Shown here: positions 27,401 through 39,901 of the stretch, one piece after another
Numbering within the stretch: the first letter of the stretch is position 1
Layout: each line of letters starts with the position of its first letter
Source: Puffinus mauretanicus
Taxonomy: Eukaryota > Chordata > Aves > Procellariiformes > Procellariidae
Assembly: GCA_023333565.1 (NCBI GenBank)
Contig: JAJKFH010002594.1
Coordinates: 682,001 to 746,000, forward strand
Direction: 5' to 3'
Length of the DNA stretch: 64,000 nt
Program-made: the position numbers and the translations under genes
The notes under the pieces: model-generated
Seen by the model: only the letters and a program-made list of their open reading frames with translations
Database searches by the model: none
What the model was told of the DNA's origin: nothing

Positions 27401-30400
27401 ATTTGTTTTCACTCCCATCTTGAAAGTGAGTTTTGGGCAAGCACATGACAGCAACCCTCATTCTGCGTGCCAGCATCACCTGCTGGATTCCCCCATTCAC
27501 ACCAATGCTCTGCTGCTCTTGTGCTATCCTCTTTCAAAACCAGAATGAAATAAATGTCTTATTGGCTCCTTTTCAGTGAGCCAGCATTGCCTTTGAGTGT
27601 CCTCTCTAACAAAGCAATCATTCATGCCATTTTAAAGTTTGTTGCTCTTTCCGTCATAGAGCTGCATAATTATTTATATTTTCTTACCAGATATGACCTT
27701 ACTGGGTGTAAAACTAGAAGATATTTTGCATGGATTTTCTGCACTGATTTAAATGGTTGAGCTGAATTAATTGTGTTCCACATGTAGATAGGAAATGTGT
27801 TCAAAAAGCAGCTCGGTCTAATAGGTCAGTATCAACTATCTCAACAATCTGTATTGAGGAAAAGATTTATTAAAAGCCCTTCAATCCCAGAGTCGATTTT
27901 CACTAATAGTTGTGTCTTCCAACAGTCTTTTTAGGAGAATTTTCTTTCCTCTACTGAATACATTGGCCATGTAAACCATTTAATAAATGAAATGACTGCA
28001 AATATCAAACAAATACTCATATTCTTCAGGAGACCATAGTGAGTTATATACATTGAAGCAACATTCAGTTTATATATGGTTTAAGAGTTATGAAGCATCA
28101 ACTTACAGTACAAATTATTTCAATTTGCTGTTAGTAACTTTGTACTACTACCAGTTAGTGAATATTTCTTATGTTCAGAGATTTAAAAAATGGATCAGAT
28201 TTCACCAGAGTTGCTTTCTGAAAACAAGGAGGCAACAAAAACTAAGTTTCTGTGGCATAAGGTATAGATGGAAAAGTTCATAATGCACACAACAGGTTAG
28301 ATCAAGACAGATACTTTTAAAAAATTTTTTTATTTGTTATGCTTCAAAAGTGTTAGCCAGTTCCAAAGGGAGGACACCAGATATTCCTCCTCATCAAGCT
28401 CAGTTGATCCTTGCCCCATACAAATTTCCAAGTCTTGTTCTTTAAAGAATTTTTATCTAAATACTGATCTGACTCTACTTGCTTAGCCAAGCAGATGCCG
28501 TCTTCTCACAGCTGGAGTTGGCATAGCTGCAGGCAGTTTTCTGCTCCTGCTATGCAAATACTTACTCCATTTCACTGTCACTTTTTCCTCCTCTCCAGAA
28601 TAGAAATAATACAAGTAATAAAAGACCCTAATAGACTATCATAGCAATTAGACTATAAGCGTGTAAAAGAGAAAACAGAGGAAGTCCCAGAATTCACTCA
28701 TATTCCAAAAGAAGAAGAAGAAAAAAGAAACCGCCCATCTCCCAATCAATATCACAGAACTGCTATGGTCTTAACATCTCCCTTATATCTATTATCATTT
28801 AACTAATTTGCTAGTCATTTCCATCACTCAATACTCATCTAATTTTAGATAGTCTATAACTATTTTATCACAATGGATTTTTTGAAACATGAGGGATTCA
28901 GCATATTTAATAATAATAATAAAGCCATAACAATTATTTAAATGAAGTGTACTTTTGTTCAGCAAGAAGGTACAGAAAATCTTACCATTAAAAAAAATCT
29001 TACCAAGTTCAGCAACGTCAGATGCTTTTCCTTGAGGAAACCATTTCTTTTGCAAAGATAACAAGCAAACTGAAAGGTGAAGGAAAACCTGAAAATGAAT
29101 AGACACTAATTTCACGACTGTTGAATTCTACAGCAAGTTTCCCATTGGCTTTGCAGGAAACAGAATTGGTCATATGGGGATAACAGGATTTTGAAGAAAT
29201 TAATTAGTCTTTCTACTAAAATTTTAAGACTTTCTGTTTTTTCCCTGGTCTTAATTTTTCAGTTATTTTGGGAAAAAACAAATCTTAATAAAATTCTGAA
29301 AGGAAAAATTTTACTCTAAATATCCCTCACTTCACTCTTTACCTCTTGCTGCTATTTCTGAGTCCTGTTATCCATGCTGGCTTTTAGGCAGTCAGTATAG
29401 ATATGCTAAATAAAAGTTTAAGGAGTAGGAAACTGTTGTGATATCAATGATCAAATAAACAATAGAGAACAGATCTTCCTCCTTCTGTCAGGGAAATTAT
29501 TTCATGTAAATAGAATAGTAAACAAACAGTGATTAATTTTTTAAAGAAAAAATGGAGGTTTTCCAACATTCCTCACTTTATTACACTTTTATTAAATCAG
29601 TATTTTTTAAAAATTAATGGACAACTTAAAAAGAAATTCTTGTCTTCCTAAGGAAAACCTAAAAGAGGGAATGAACAAAATAAAAAATTGTAAAGGAATT
29701 TCCATGCTGTCTGAAATAATTTTTCAATAAAACCAGATGAAAAGGTGGTTATTTATTACTGTAGAGTCTGTCTCTTTGATTTTTCTCTGTATTCTTCTCT
29801 TATTCTAAGGAATAGCTCAAAAAGCTACAGTGAAAGAGACATGAGGTGTAGCAAAATGAAGAAAGTAGCAGTATAATGAGTGCAGTTACAACCTGGTTCG
29901 TAGTTTGTTTTCCATCAACACATTAGGAATTCATTATAAGCACTGAAGACTTTTCTGAGGAAGTGCAGAAAATGAAGTATGAAAGACTTCAGGGGGCCTC
30001 AGTGTGTTTATGGAGATAAAGAGAAGGTAAGGGTACCCAAAACTGCATATCTTGAATTTGCAATGTCTGTCAACTTTTCTGCTTTTCTTTCTTTTCTGTT
30101 ACCTTCTTGCTCAGAAAAGAATCAAGGTCAGAATTAAAATGGGACATGCAATGGTTTAAAAGTTGTGCCAATCAAATTAACATTAAAACTTGTCAGTATT
30201 GCCCCTCGTATTTTGGAAAGCAAGCAGCCCATGCAAAAAAAGAAAGATTTAGCATTAGAAACCCTGAACTGTTCTCTGTCCCCTGATTCTCTACAAGGTA
30301 GATTCATAGGCTCATGCAATTTTTCTGCCTGGTTTCCTACAGTTTGGTAACTACACTTTTTGCCAGCCTCTCGCTGTGTACTTTTTAATTCACTGTACAA

Positions 30401-31358
30401 TTTCAATCTAATTTGACAGATAGATCAGAATCTTAAAAAAAAATCCTAAATTCTGAAGAAAACTATAAGAAATGGAAGAGAAGGCAGACCCAAATAAATG
30501 AACTCAGCAGTGAGCAAAGCTACAGAGTAATCTTAGGTGCTGTCTATTCTGCCTGACCCATTGGCTACTCGGGTGATTGTCTGAGTGACCAAAGAGCTAG
30601 TAGAGTACTTACCTCTGCTAAATACACAACTAAACAAAAGTATTAGAAATTCGAAGGAAAAGAATTTTATGTATATGAATGTAATGACAGCAAGTACAGG
30701 GCACTGAATGCAAGAGGTCTCAGGGTCATGATTAAAACTGTGTGTAACTGGTATTTCAGTCTGTAATTCATTATGCACAGCAGAAGCTCAGCGGAAGATG
30801 TGCTAACGCATATTTCAGGGATTGCTTGTTTCAGAGCTGATGATAGATGCTGTTAAAGAATGTTTTAGTATGCCCAAAATACAACGTGAGGAAAGTTACT
30901 TTCAGTAACCAGAAATTAAGATGGAGATACTAAATAATGAGAAAACAATAGCAACAACAACAGTTAAACATGACAACTCCTGCCAGAAGACTCACATGGA
31001 ATTCAGCTCCTAGTCACAGTCATTTTATGTAATTTCAGAGGCTCTAGCATTTGCAGAACATCTTGTGTGCAGTCTGCAGATTTTTTTGGATCCCTGTCAT
31101 CTTTCCTAATACCCTGCAATTTAGTCTTTGACATGTAATGTTAAAGTACAATACTGATCTCTGAAAAAAACTCTCCTGTTTCCTAAGGGAAGAGTCTCTC
31201 AACAAGGAAAATAGACATAGGTTTCAACTCTTTCAGAGATGGCTGATTTTACTAATTTTCTGGATCCAACATAGCATATCAGGAAATGAGGAAAATAAAA
31301 AGGGAAAAAATGCAGTTCAAAAAACAGTATTTGCACGAATGAGTAGAAGCAATGTGCA

Positions 31359-31951
31359 TGTGTTGGGTCTGACTGGGATGGAGTTAACTTTCCCCACAGC
31401 AGCCCTCATAGAGTTGTGCTTTGTATTTGTAGCTGGAATGGTGTTAACACACCAATGTTTTGGCTACTGCTGAGCAGTGCTTGCACAGTATCAAGGCTGT
31501 CTCTCCAACCCACTCCCCTCCAAAAGCCAGTAGGCTGTGGGTGGACAAGGGGTTGGGAGGGGACATAGCCAGGACAGCTGACCCAAAATGACCAAAGGGA
31601 TATTCCATACCATATGATGACATGCTAAACCATAAAAGCTAAGAGAAAGGAGAAGAAGGGATGGAGTGGGGCGGGTGCATTCATTATTAAGGTGTTTGTC
31701 TTCTGAAGCAACCGCTATGTGTACTGATCTACTTCCCAAGAAGTGGCTGGACATTCTGCTGATGGGAAGCAGAGAATAAATTTTTTTGCTTTTCTTTCTT
31801 CTGCACATGGCCTTGGCTTTTCTTTATTAAGCTGCTTTTATCTCAACCCATTAGTTTTTCATCATATTATCTTCCCCTGTACCACTGAGGAGGGGGAGTA
31901 AGAGAGTGGCTTGGTGGACGTCTGGCAGCCAGCCAAGATCAACCCACCACA
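31359..31951 (+). mobile_element. Solo LTR, avian ERVL-like, + orientation
   Basis: This is a long terminal repeat without internal retroviral sequence. It begins near TGTGTTGGGTCTGACTGGGA and ends with CCACCACA at 31944-31951, giving about 593 bp, close to the length of the related LTR at 41 kb. Shared blocks include the opening around GACTGGGATGGAGTTAA, 'gggaggggacatagccagga' near 31555, the TATTCCATACCATATGATG block, and the terminal part around TTATCTCAACCCAT. CATAAAAG at 31631-31638 sits where a TATA-type box would be, and a degenerate ATTAAG polyadenylation signal lies near 31826. Flanks GTGCA (31354-31358) and GTGCG (31952-31956) could be a decayed 5-bp target-site duplication. It is older or more diverged than the 41-kb copy. 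The family assignment is from memory of avian LTRs. Confidence 0.75.
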
Positions 31952-34900
31952 GTGCGTTGCACTATGGGATAAATTTTGTGATTAAGAATGTAACATTAAA
32001 ATTTACAGAGTGTGATTAGCATAAGGATCTCCTGAACACTTCCAATGTGTATGGAATGCATTAATATCTGTTGTACATCTACCTCTTCCATCACATTTAA
32101 ACCTGGATTGGAATATTCTTTACTCTTCTGGTGGTGCAGCATACTGCTGACGCAGAAAAGAGCACTTGAACAAAAGAACTTCCTCTTTAAAACTGCTCCT
32201 CATGCAGTCATGCTGAATAAATGAGAGAAGAAATTGTGAGTATGGCAATGATCCTTTCCTTATAAAACTATTAGTGCATACTTGCTTACCTTGAAGACAA
32301 ACTATGCTTATACCAATGAAGATATTATCCTGGATTATGTTCTTTCAGATTGTGTTGTCCACTGGGGTCAGTTAAGTTATCCTAGAATGTATCTGGGTTA
32401 AGGGTACACATGCTTAATAAAGAAATAAAATTTAGGTAACTGGAAAGTCACTGAAAGTGGCTCAGTGTTAATCTGTGGTAAGATTTCACCTACTTAAAAT
32501 CCATTCGCAGTTCACTTGGACACTGCACTTAACGTGTCCTGGCCCAGAAGCCAGTATTTCCAAGAAACACTGCTTTGCCCCCTTTACTAACCAGAGCAGA
32601 GGAGTCATGTCCTTTACTAGCTATTCATTAAGTGGCAAATTAAAGAAGTGACATGGGCAGGGGTTTTATGTTGGGTTCTTTTTTAATTAATTATATTTTA
32701 ATCCATCTCCTCAAGATTTAATCTCACTGCAGAAATTTATCATTCCTCTCAGAGAAATACTCACTCTTAAGAGATTAATTCACCTTCATTGAATTTCCAG
32801 GGTTTTATTTAGTATCTTCCCATCTTAAAATTCCCAGAGTAACCCATTTGTATTCACATTCTTGGGGCAGATTCCTTACCACATCATATCAAGGTAAATG
32901 TGATGTTTTAGTTTGGATCAGGAATGGCCTTTTGAAATGACTCTTCTGATCACTCCCCCTTTTGGTGCTTCCATTCACACTGTGGAGTGGTCCCAGATAG
33001 CATGAACTGGTGTGCTGTCGAATGGGCAACCAGTCCATGATTTTTCTAGGGGACCAGCCTCATAAAAAATCATTGAAAAATGTGTGGTGTGGACAGTGTG
33101 TCCTCAGTATCGAATGCTTCTCTCTTCATATCTGCTCCAATTGTGCCACCTGGCCCCACGGTGTAGATATATGCTGGATGCTCCCCCTTGTTTCTTAACT
33201 TAATCTTCAGAAGATAGAAATGTTTTTGCAGATATAGAGATGTGTTTACTGAACTAAAATATCCTACTTCTTTATTTACTATTCCGGTGATGGAAAGACT
33301 TTTTTAATATCACTTCCATAAACTTGCAAATACTCTAATTTGGTAGTGATTTTGCCATGCGGGCAGCTTGGTTTCAGTAGAAGTTATGATAATTTATTAT
33401 AGGAAGCTTGCATCATTTCTTTATATAGCAAAGAACAATTATGCTAGTCTTACCTCTTATCTGGTAAAGTTTCTATAAGGACTACAGCTTCTCTGTAGTT
33501 ATGTACATTAAAGAAGTTACAGACATTCTAATGTAATTTTTTTAGATCATTTTTAGAACAATTCTGTCTCCAAATATGCAGAGCTTTGCACTTCAGAGAT
33601 GTTAAACTCCTTCCAAAGCACAGAAAACAGACACCTCTCATGTTCCTTATACTTTAAAGATGACTGTGAAAGGACCAGTAACTGAGCAGGGAAGGAAAGA
33701 AACTTCACAAACTGACTGTTTTTATCCAATTGTCAGTTTAGTAGATAATATTGCCTAAGAAATAAATTGGAGCAGGGATAAGGGAACAGTGTAATACCTT
33801 TGATGAAACAGTTACCAGTTAAGCAACTTATTTTCTAGTTATCATGTCTCAGTTTCACTAGCATAGATTTTGAAATATGGAGAAAATTGTAAGGAGTTTT
33901 GTCACTAACTTCAGAGGGACTAGGTTTCATCTGCAGGGTAGGAAGGGATCAGTAATATTGGGATCCCATATTGTTTTCTTCAAGCCACAACAGACTCAAA
34001 ACTATAGGAAATGACAGTGGCTGTGTACAGTGGTTATATCATCTGTAGACTTGGAAGAATTCAGGTTTTTTAAAATTGAAAATAAATGTTTAAAATTTGC
34101 AGAGATAACCTTTGGTTTCAAATTTTGTCAATAACTGTAATTTCTGGTCAACTCTAACCTTTTTTCTCTCATAATCTCAAGGGCCCAGAGACCTGCTGTT
34201 CACACCCAGTTCACTATGTACTGTGTTGTTTTTATTTTAGCTTTCTGATCTGAACTGTAATCAATCCCAGATCCTATGAACATTGGAGAACATCAAAGGA
34301 GAATCCTTGATACTGAAAATCCTTTTTTTCTGCATCCTGACATTCCATGATGCTAGAAGCTCTCCAACTGACAAGAGAAATCTGCGTTTTCCCATCCAAA
34401 ATTCAGGAATAAGAATTTTCCAAGCCATGGGACCCTTTTGCACTCATCTACTGCTATGCACCTTTCATATCTTGGACTTGAAATTAGCTTCCCAAGGCAA
34501 CAGGCTCTGCTGTTGAAAGGCTTTTCTTGGCTGTATGCTTCTACTGCTTGTAAGATGTTTATTCTCTTTCTCCTATTTGTGATATATCAACCTGGTTCAC
34601 GACCCAGCTGATCAGCTGTTGGGCAAGGAGTCAAGTATCTCTCAGCAAAATTTCCAGAACCGTGGCATGAAGACAGCCAAAAATTAGCACTGGCTGATAG
34701 ATCTTGTTAAAAGCCTGTTCTTAAGCTCAGTTAGACATCAACCAGGCTTTAGTCAAGCTAAAGCAATTAAGAATTCATGGATGAATACTTCAAATGAAGT
34801 TCATTTATTCCTCATGCTTTACAATATTTTAATGAGTTGGAGATTAGCTCATAGTCCTTGAAAATCAGTAACTGTGTTAAACTAGGCTGGGATATATACC

Positions 34901-35654
34901 TCATTTCACTTCCAGCTGATAACTATATTTCAATTGGGAATATACTAATCATGTTGCTGGTATTATGGCAAGTATTGTAGTAGAAAAACAAAATTAGTTT
35001 CTGTGGAATCATAGAAAAGTTGTTGTTTGGAATTCATTTAACTTTAAGCTTTACAAGTAAGTTTTAACCAAACAAAATACTCAGTACACCATGCATAGCA
35101 GTTTTGCCAACTCAGGATAACAAGAATAAAAGTCATAACTGAAGTATTTAACCAAAGGAAAAAAGAAAAAAACCCAAAACTATAAGAAAAAAAACACTGA
35201 CAGCTAAACATCTGTGAGGCATTACATTTTCTACTTAAATGTGCTTCTGAACATTTACAATTGCTAACCATTCAAACACTAGAAAATTGAGAGTGAATAT
35301 TTACGAAGTAAACCTTGGCAGATATTAATTGTTTTTCTGAATAAGAAATGATAGCTTTCCTAGACAAAATAAATAAACTAATTTTTTTCTTTTGAATTGA
35401 CATCTTGTTGAATTACAGAAGGATGAATTATTGTCTTTTGATCATCATAAATATGTAATTCTGAATATGTTTTCACTAAAATCCGGTTCACAATTCTATA
35501 GCTGCTTATACACTAATACAGAATTTTTCAAAGTGCTTATTATTGCTGAGCTGTTCTCACTGACTTCACTAAAATTTGAAAATTCTCTTTTAAAACTTCC
35601 TAAAGAACTTCTTTCAAATTCTCTAGCAAATTCTCAAAGAAGGAAGGAAATATA
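31952..35654. other. Unique AT-rich DNA, no gene recognised
   Basis: About 3.7 kb between the LTR and the next CR1 tail. The open frames are at most 77 codons and unassigned. No tandem repeat, RNA gene or transposon was recognised. Confidence 0.5.
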
Positions 35655-36209
35655 TCACAGAATCATGGCATCACAGAATCCTCTATATCGGAAGGGACCT
35701 TTTGAGAACATCTAGTCCAACCCTCCTGCTCAAGCAGGGTCGGCTAGAGCAGGACACCAGCATCATATCCAGTCAGGCAACCTGTTCCCATGTTTGACCA
35801 CTCTCACAGTAAAATAGTGTTTTGTTGTGTTCAGGTGGATTTTCATGTGTTTTAGTTTGTGCTCGTTGCCTCTTGTCCTGCCACTGGGCACCACTGAGAA
35901 GAGCCTGACTCCTCCTTCTTTGTTCCTTCCCATCAGGCATTTACATGCATTGATGAGATCCCGCTGAGCTTTCTGTTCTCCAGGCCAAATAGTCCCTGGT
36001 TTTGCAGCATCTCCTCATGTGTCCGATGTTCCATTCCCTTAATCATCTTTGTTGCCCTTCAGTGGACTCTCTTCAACATGTCTATGTCTCTCTTGTACTG
36101 GGATCCCAGAACTGGACCTAACATTACAGATGTATCTCACCAGTGCTGAGTAGAAAGGAAGGATAACCTTCCCTGACCTGTTGAAAAGGCTATTCCTAAT
36201 GCATCCCAT
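35655..36209 (-). mobile_element. CR1 LINE, 5'-truncated, - strand, old copy
   Basis: The copy starts at its 3' tail (CACAGAATCATGGCATCACA at 35655-35674) and runs through the reverse complement of the 3' untranslated region and of the C-terminal coding part. Recognisable blocks are 'ctcctgctcaagcagggtcg' near 35724, the 'ccactgggcaccactgagaa' block near 35880 and 'tcaccagtgctgagtagaaa' near 36137. Homology stops near 36209, where the LINE is truncated. It is a diverged subfamily resembling the 15.4-kb copy. The coding frame is broken. Confidence 0.9.
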
Positions 36210-36918
36210 AAATAAAAACAAACACATAAACCCAAAAAGTAGAGAATTTAAATTTTCTGAACATTTAAATTTCATAATAATTGCCATCTTTCAATGAATA
36301 ACAGATTTTTCCAAGAATTAGTCCCATTCATTTGAATTAATAAGTGTGGAGAGTCAATTTGAAGCTAAGAATAGAGAAAATGAACTTTTGTCTAAATTTT
36401 TCTTAACTTTAAAAACCTGAGGTGTTATAGTATGGAGATTTATTAAAATACATTTATAATACAGATTCTTTTTCAGTTATTTTACCCATTTTATAACTTC
36501 TTCAGTTAAATTACCTTCAGTTATATTGCTTCTTCCAAGCCCTCTTCTTGCCAACTGAGTTTGAATTTCTGTGTTCCAAATGAAATGGAATTTGTAAATG
36601 AAATGTGCAATCAGATTATCAGTTAAATGTAGCCAATACCAAACATTAATTTTGTTAGAGTACTAATTCCTGCTTCAGAAACTCTCTTTGCATAATTAAT
36701 GACACTTCTTTTTTTGCGGTTCAAATAACACAACATTTGGAATAATAATAACTCACAAAACAATCCTATGTGTCAGTAAAATACCTTTTTTTTTCTTTTT
36801 TTACATGTAGCATTTAGAAGCGTTCAAGTATGACAATGTAAAAAGCTATTTTAAAATAAAATTGATAACTGAGTTCTCTAACAACCAGGAGACATCAAAA
36901 TTAAGTATGCATATTCTT
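36210..36918. other. Unique AT-rich spacer between CR1 elements
   Basis: About 700 bp of AT-rich DNA with a T-run near 36788-36801. Nothing else was recognised. Confidence 0.55.
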
Positions 36919-39462
36919 ATCATAGAATGATAGAATGATAGAATCATAGAATCATTAAGGTTGGAAAAGACCTCTAAGATCATCGAGTCCAGCCATCAAC
37001 CCAACACCACCATATCCACTACACCATGTCCCTAAGCGCCTCATCTACACGTCTTTTTAATACTTCCAGGGATGGTGACTCTACCACTTCCCTGGGCAGC
37101 CTGTTCCAAGGCCTGACCACTCTTTCAGTAAAGAAATTTCTCCTAATGTCCAGTCTAAACCTCCCTTGGCGCAACTTGAGGCCATTTCCTCTTGTCCTAT
37201 TGCCAGTTACTTGGGAGAAGAGACCAACACCCACCTCGCTACAACCTCCTTCCAGGTAGTTGTAGAGCGCGATGAGGTCTCCCCTCAGCCTCCTCTTCTC
37301 CAGACTAAACAACCCCAGTTCCCTCAGCTGCTCCTCATAAGACTTGTGCTCCAGGCCCTTCACCAGCTTCGTTGCCCTCCTCTGGACACGCTCCAGCACC
37401 TCCATGTCCTTCTTGTGGTGAGGGGCCCAAAACTGAACACAGGATTCGAGGTGCGGCCTCACCAGTGCCGAGTACAGGGGCACGATCACCTCCCTGCTCC
37501 TGCTGGCCACACTATTTCTGATACAGGCCAGGATGCCGTTGGCCTTCTTGGCCACCTGGGCACACTGCCGGCTCATGTTCAGCCGGCTGTCAGCCAGCAC
37601 CCCCAGGTCCTTTTCCTCCGGGCAGCTTTCCAGCCACTCTTCCCAAGCCTGTAGCGTTGCCTGGGGTTGTTGTGGCCGAAGTGCAGGACCCGGCACTTGG
37701 CCTTGTTGAACCTCATACAGTTGGCCTCGGCCCATGGATCCAGCCTGTCCAGGTCCCTCTGCAGAGCCTTCCTACCCTCCAGCAGATCAACACTCCCGCC
37801 CAGCTTGGTGTCTTCTGCAAACTTACTGAGTGAGCACTCAATCCCCTCATCCAAATCATTGATAAAGATATTGAACAGGACGGGCCCCAGTACTGAGCCC
37901 TGGGGAACACCGCTCGTGACCGGCCGCCAACTGGATTTAACTCCGTTGACCACAACTCTCCGGGCTCGGCCGTCCAGCCAGTTTTTTACCCAGTGAAGAG
38001 TGCACCTGTCTAAGCCGTGAGCCACCAGTTTCTCTAGGAGAATGCCGTGGGAGACAGTGTCAAATGCTTTACTGAAGTCCAGGTAGACCACATCCACAGT
38101 CTTTCTCTCACCCACAAGATGGGTCACCTGGTCATAGAAGGAGATCAGGTTGGTCAAACAGGACCTGCCTTCCATGAACCCATGCTGGCTGGGCCTGATC
38201 CCCTGGTTGTCTTGGACATGGCTTGTGAGCGCCCTCAAAACAAACCGCTCCATAATCTTCCCGGGCACCGAGGTCAGGCTGACTGGCCTGTAGTTCCCCG
38301 GATCCTCCTTCCGGCCCTTCTTGTAGATGGGCGTCACGTTGGTAAGCCTCCAGTCGTCCGGGACTTCCCCAGTTAACCAGGACTGCTGGTAAATGATGGA
38401 GAGCGGCTTGGCAAGCTCCTCTGCCAGCTTCCTCAGTACCCTCGGGTGGATCCCATCCGGCCCCATAGACTTGTGAACGTCCAGGTGGCATAGCAGGTCA
38501 TTAACTTCTTCCTCTTGGATTATGGGGGGTTTATCCTGCTCACTGTCCCTGTCTTCCAGCTCAGGGGGCTGAGTACCCTGAGGATAACTGCTCTGACTAT
38601 TAAAGACTGAGGCAAAGAAGGCGTTGAGTACCTCAGCCTTATCCTCGTCCTTGGTGGCAACGTTCCCCCCTGCATCCAATAGAGGATGGAGATTCTCCTT
38701 GGCTCTCCTTTTGTCATTAATATACTTGTAAAAGCATTTTTTGTTGTCTCTCACAACAGTGGCCAGGTTGAGTTCTAGCTGGGCTTTTGCCTTTCTAATT
38801 TCCTCTCTGCACGACCTAACGAGATCCCTGTACTCTTCTGGAGTTGCCTGCCCCTTCTTCCAAAGGTGATAAACTCTCCTTTTTTTCCTGAGTCCCAGCC
38901 AGAGCTCCCTGTTCAGCCAGGCCGGTCGTCTTCCCCGCCCGTTCTTCTTACGGCACATGGGGACAGCCTGCTCCTGCGCCTTTAAGACCTCCTTCCTGAA
39001 GAACGTCCAGCCTTCCTGGACCCCTTTGCCCTTCAGGACTGCCTCCCAAGGGACCCTCCTGACCAGTGTCCTGAGCAGGCCAAAGTCCGCCCTCCGGAAG
39101 TCCATGGTAGCGGTTTTGCTGACCCCCCTCCTTACTTCACTAAGTATTGAGTATTCTACCATTTCATGGTCGCTAAGCCCAAGACGGCCTCCGACCACCA
39201 CATCTCCCACCAGTCCTTCTCTGTTTGTGAACAGCAGGTCAAGCGAGGCACCTTAGTAGGCTCGCTTACCAGCTGTGTCAGGAAGTTATCTATTTTCCAC
39301 ACACTCCAGGAACCTCCTCGACTGTTTCCTCTCTGCCGTGTGGTATTTCCAGCAGCCGTCCGGAAAGTTGAAGTCCCCCACGAGAACAAGGGCTAGCGAC
39401 TGTGAGACTTCTGCGAGCCTCTGGTAGAATATTTCGTCTGCCTCCTCGTCCTGGTTAGGTGG
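36919..39462 (-). mobile_element. CR1 LINE, 2.5 kb, - strand, longest copy
   Basis: This is the largest element in the window. Its 3' end is at the low coordinate, with a tail of several ATAGAATG/ATAGAATC units at 36919-36953. Going up in coordinate on the - strand come the 3' untranslated region, the end of ORF2, the reverse transcriptase, and the C-terminal half of the endonuclease. CR1 homology stops near 39462, just after the block whose - strand reads as GACGAGGAGGCAGACGAAAT (about 39430-39449). The 5' untranslated region, ORF1 and most of the endonuclease are missing. It is relatively GC-rich and little decayed, and it closely matches the copy at 50.8-51.9 kb, so both belong to one fairly young subfamily. 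Confidence 0.95.
37019..39389 (-). pseudogene. CR1 ORF2 relic: endonuclease end, RT, C-terminus
   Basis: The main frame (37579-39210) runs 543 codons without a stop. In order it has the endonuclease end with an intact Ser-Asp-His motif (GLSDHEM, residues 11-17), then RT motifs NYRPVSL (306-312), [11 protein letters not shown] (376-386) and [10 protein letters not shown] (434-443). The catalytic loop that should read FADD reads FAED at 464-467, codon GAA at 37813-37815, so one metal-binding aspartate is now glutamate. A one-base loss near 37640-37645 shifts the frame. The C-terminal region continues in another frame down to 37019, ending in LRDMV before the stop. Near 39250 and 39290 two more indels break the endonuclease frame. 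The product would nick target DNA and copy its own RNA in an active element, but this copy is inactive. Confidence 0.92.
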
Positions 39463-39569
39463 TTATGTGTTTTCCTCTGTGTGTTTCACATGATAAAACA
39501 CTTGTAGGTTTTTCACCTCTTTTGGCCTGATCAATACTCAAGGTCCATTTTTTGGTAGGTTGTTCTCAT
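39463..39569. other. Short unique spacer between two CR1 copies
   Basis: About 107 bases separate the 5' end of the large CR1 from the pentanucleotide repeat at the tail of the next CR1. Nothing was recognised in it. Confidence 0.6.
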
Positions 39570-39670
39570 TGAATTGAATTGAATTGAATTGAATTGAATT
39601 GAATTGGAGTCGAATCGAATCAAATCGAACCAAATAGAATAGAATAGAATAGAATAGAATAGAATAGAAT
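39570..39670. repeat. Pentanucleotide satellite, GAATT to AGAAT
   Basis: Seven perfect GAATT units at 39571-39605 pass through variant pentamers (GAGTC, GAATC, AAATC, GAACC, AAATA) into perfect AGAAT units at about 39637-39670. The last units abut the CR1 terminus at 39671, so the array probably grew by slippage from that element's own tail. Confidence 0.9.
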
Positions 39671-39901
39671 AGTTCAGTTGGAAAGGACCTACAGTGATCA
39701 TCTGCCTGACCACTTCAGGGCTGACCAAAAGTTAAAGCATGTTGTTATGGGCATTGTCCAAATGCCTCTTAAACACTGACAGGTTTGGGGCATCGACCAC
39801 CTCTCTAGGAACCTGTTCCAGTGTTTGACCACCCTCTCGGTAAAGAAATGCTTCCTAATGTCCAGTCTAAACTTCCCCTGGTGCAGCTTTGAACCATTCC
39901 A
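39671..39901 (-). mobile_element. CR1 LINE 3' end with pentamer tail, - strand
   Basis: GTTCAGTTGGAAAGGACC follows the AGAAT array and leads into the reverse complement of a CR1 3' region: 'ttgaccaccctctcggtaaa' near 39825 and 'tcctaatgtccagtctaaac' near 39851. Homology ends near 39901. Its tail type (AGAAT units rather than the 8-base unit) and internal sequence indicate a different CR1 subfamily from the large copy beside it. Confidence 0.85.

Larger units (their letters stand above)
21301..31358. other. Long unique stretch with one coding-like relic
   Basis: About 10 kb of AT-rich DNA without a recognised gene or transposon, apart from the broken protein-like frame at 22686-23021 annotated separately. 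The longest uninterrupted frame is 161 codons at 26372-26857 on the + strand. It has no recognisable motif and AT-rich codons, so I treat it as chance. Other contents are paired short direct duplications at 24323-24416, a TTTTG-rich tract near 25633-25666, GAA and TAA runs near 28708-28922, and a less AT-rich patch at 28490-28620 with an octamer ATGCAAAT. No tRNA, snRNA or other RNA gene was recognised. Confidence 0.5.

Noticed and set aside
37166..37654. 162-codon + strand open frame
   Set aside because: Antisense shadow of the CR1 C-terminal coding region; the sense protein is clearly on the - strand.
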